Source: an uncultured Gammaproteobacteria bacterium (lineage in GTDB: Bacteria; Pseudomonadota; Gammaproteobacteria; Steroidobacterales; XN24). From it: a DNA stretch of 63,445 nucleotides. The position numbers and the translations under genes were made by a program. The DNA lies in assembly GCA_947259915.1 (NCBI GenBank), contig CAMYOC010000040.1:100265-163709 (forward strand), read 5' to 3'. This document shows positions 62,388 to 63,445 of this stretch, piece by piece (within the stretch, counting starts at the first letter, position 1; the number at the start of each line of letters is the position of its first letter). The notes beneath the pieces were generated by a model, which was not told the DNA's origin, made no database searches, and was given only the letters and a program-made list of their open reading frames with translations.

Positions 62388-63445
62388 CTAACCCGCATCT
62401 GCACTGGGCGAACCCTCCGGTGGGTAGTCGAGGGTGTTGGTAATCTTCCTGCGCTGATCCTCGGCAATATCCGGGAACGGCAAGGTGTGCGCCGACGACC
62501 ATTCACTCACTTGCTTCTCTGCATCCTCCTGTTGTTCTTGGTCGAGTCCACCGTCACGACCGAGATACAGCGTACTGGACGGAAACGCGAAACCGGTCCC
62601 GGCCCTCCCGACGACTTTCATAATACGCAGGAGGATATCCTCCTGTATGGCGAGGAAATCGCTGTAATCCTTTGTTTTGATATAGGCACGAATCGCGACG
62701 TTCAGGGAATAGTCTCCATATTCAACGAAGCGCACGCGAATCGGATCAGCGACCGTGTGAATGGTTTTCGGGTGCGCGTGCAGCAGCTCCCGCAGCTCCG
62801 CCAGCAAGAAACGTAGCTGGTCGTGGGTTGTCTCGAAGCGCAAACCGAGTTTGGTGTCCAGTAACAAGCGGTCACACTTGCTTAGGTTGACGATGTGCCG
62901 CTGCGCGAATTGGGCGTTGGGAATAGTCACCAGGGACCGATCGAAACGACGGATCTTGGTGGAACGCAGACCGATAGATTCCACCCGGCCGACCGGGCGC
63001 CACCCCGGCGTTGAATCCTCATCATAGCGACAGAGATCGCCAATGCCGAGCGGACGGTCGGCGAAGAGATTGAGTGTGCCCATGAAGTTTTCCAGCGTGT
63101 TCTGGGCTGCCAACGCAATAGCGACCCCGCCCACGCCTGCGCCGGCAACCAACCCATACACCGGAACGCCAAGATCGTTCACAAGGCGGAAGAAGAGCGC
63201 CAACGTTGCCAGAATACCAATGAAACGCGCCGCAAGCCTGATGAGATTTGCCTCCAGGCTACGGGGGTTAATCCGCGGCGAGGAAATGATATTCGCTCCG
63301 ATCCCGTTTGCGACAAGCCACACGACCCAGACCAGTGCAATGCCCTTTGCCACCTCGCTGAGATACCCACGCAATGCTACCGCGGATGCCGTGTCGCTGG
63401 TCTGATCGAGCACGAGGTAGCCCAGCATGGGCGTAAGGGGGAGGA
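62388..63445 (-). CDS. MscS-family mechanosensitive channel; N-terminus off the right edge
   Basis: At least 346 residues are visible. Hydrophobic helices lead into the pore-lining segment VYGLVAGAGVGGVAIALAAQNTLENFMG (Gly/Ala-rich TM3) and the beta domain (GIGDLCRY, VGRVESIGLRSTKIR, VTIPNAQFAQRHIVNLS), the MscS signature. A C-terminal charged tail of about 60 residues follows. ATG 63428 is in frame, but the frame stays open to the window end, so further N-terminal helices may precede it. It gates on membrane tension during osmotic downshock. Confidence 0.92.
   Translation of the reverse strand, partial: LPLTPMLGYLVLDQTSDTASAVALRGYLSEVAKGIALVWVVWLVANGIGANIISSPRINPRSLEANLIRLAARFIGILATLALFFRLVNDLGVPVYGLVAGAGVGGVAIALAAQNTLENFMGTLNLFADRPLGIGDLCRYDEDSTPGWRPVGRVESIGLRSTKIRRFDRSLVTIPNAQFAQRHIVNLSKCDRLLLDTKLGLRFETTHDQLRFLLAELRELLHAHPKTIHTVADPIRVRFVEYGDYSLNVAIRAYIKTKDYSDFLAIQEDILLRIMKVVGRAGTGFAFPSSTLYLGRDGGLDQEQQEDAEKQVSEWSSAHTLPFPDIAEDQRRKITNTLDYPPEGSPSADAG

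Overview
The window looks like the chromosome of a GC-rich gammaproteobacterium. The best evidence is synteny. The uvrC–pgsA pair is followed by tRNA-Gly(GCC), tRNA-Cys(GCA) and tRNA-Leu(UAA) in the E. coli order, although protein genes now separate them. Other gammaproteobacterial landmarks are nudJ–mnmA near purB, hrpA, a complete ccmABCDEFGHI operon, aceB–aceA beside icd, and a near-perfect E. coli-type dif site. The species is not identifiable from the sequence alone, and no plasmid or prophage is evident.

Layout. 1–2.2 kb: the end of fadH, a repeat-built lipoprotein and a YgjP-like metallohydrolase. 2.2–7.3 kb (minus strand): aconitase, a class III sirtuin, an SDR and a patatin. 7.3–12.5 kb (minus): purB–roxA–GNAT–DUF7931–nudJ–mnmA, where mnmA carries an internal deletion with a frameshift. 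12.7–20.4 kb (plus): fumC, nudL, mazG, hrpA and a DegV-like gene. 20.4–22.6 kb (minus): an NfeD protease and a slipin. 22.7–24.2 kb: a short asparaginase-domain protein and an exported MBL-fold protein. 24.3–26.9 kb (minus): a saccharopine dehydrogenase / ALDH7 pair for lysine catabolism. 27.1–33.7 kb: class II DAHP synthase, rluE, then aceB, aceA and icd. 33.7–41.1 kb: family 5 UDG, uvrC, pgsA and the split tRNA cluster. 41.5–42.6 kb: two unrecognised genes. 42.9–49.6 kb: cytochrome c maturation. 49.7–53.2 kb: an acyl-CoA-binding protein, a MaoC hydratase, a nucleotide-translocase-like carrier and a Tat-type aldo/keto reductase. 53.3–59.0 kb: pckA, divergent from a Wolinella-type di-haem fumarate reductase operon (C-A-B). 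59.3–61.2 kb: DUF5996, Zincin_1 and ferritin-like genes. 61.3 kb: dif, beside a degenerate gene. 62.4 kb to the end: an MscS channel running off the edge.

How the genes work together. Central C4/C2 carbon metabolism is unusually concentrated here: aconitase, fumarase, isocitrate dehydrogenase, the glyoxylate shunt, PEP carboxykinase and fumarate reductase. Acyl-CoA functions (FadH, ACBP, MaoC, patatin, sirtuin deacylase) and the cytochrome c machinery accompany it. This fits a respiratory organism that can grow on acetate or fatty acids and perhaps switch to fumarate respiration.

The most informative observation is dif at 61333–61360. It places the right end of the window at the replication terminus. 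Six KOPS-like octamers point toward it, and the transcription bias agrees. The most surprising gene-level observation is the mnmA lesion, which removes the catalytic-cysteine segment. I did not find a convincing wholly new multi-gene system.
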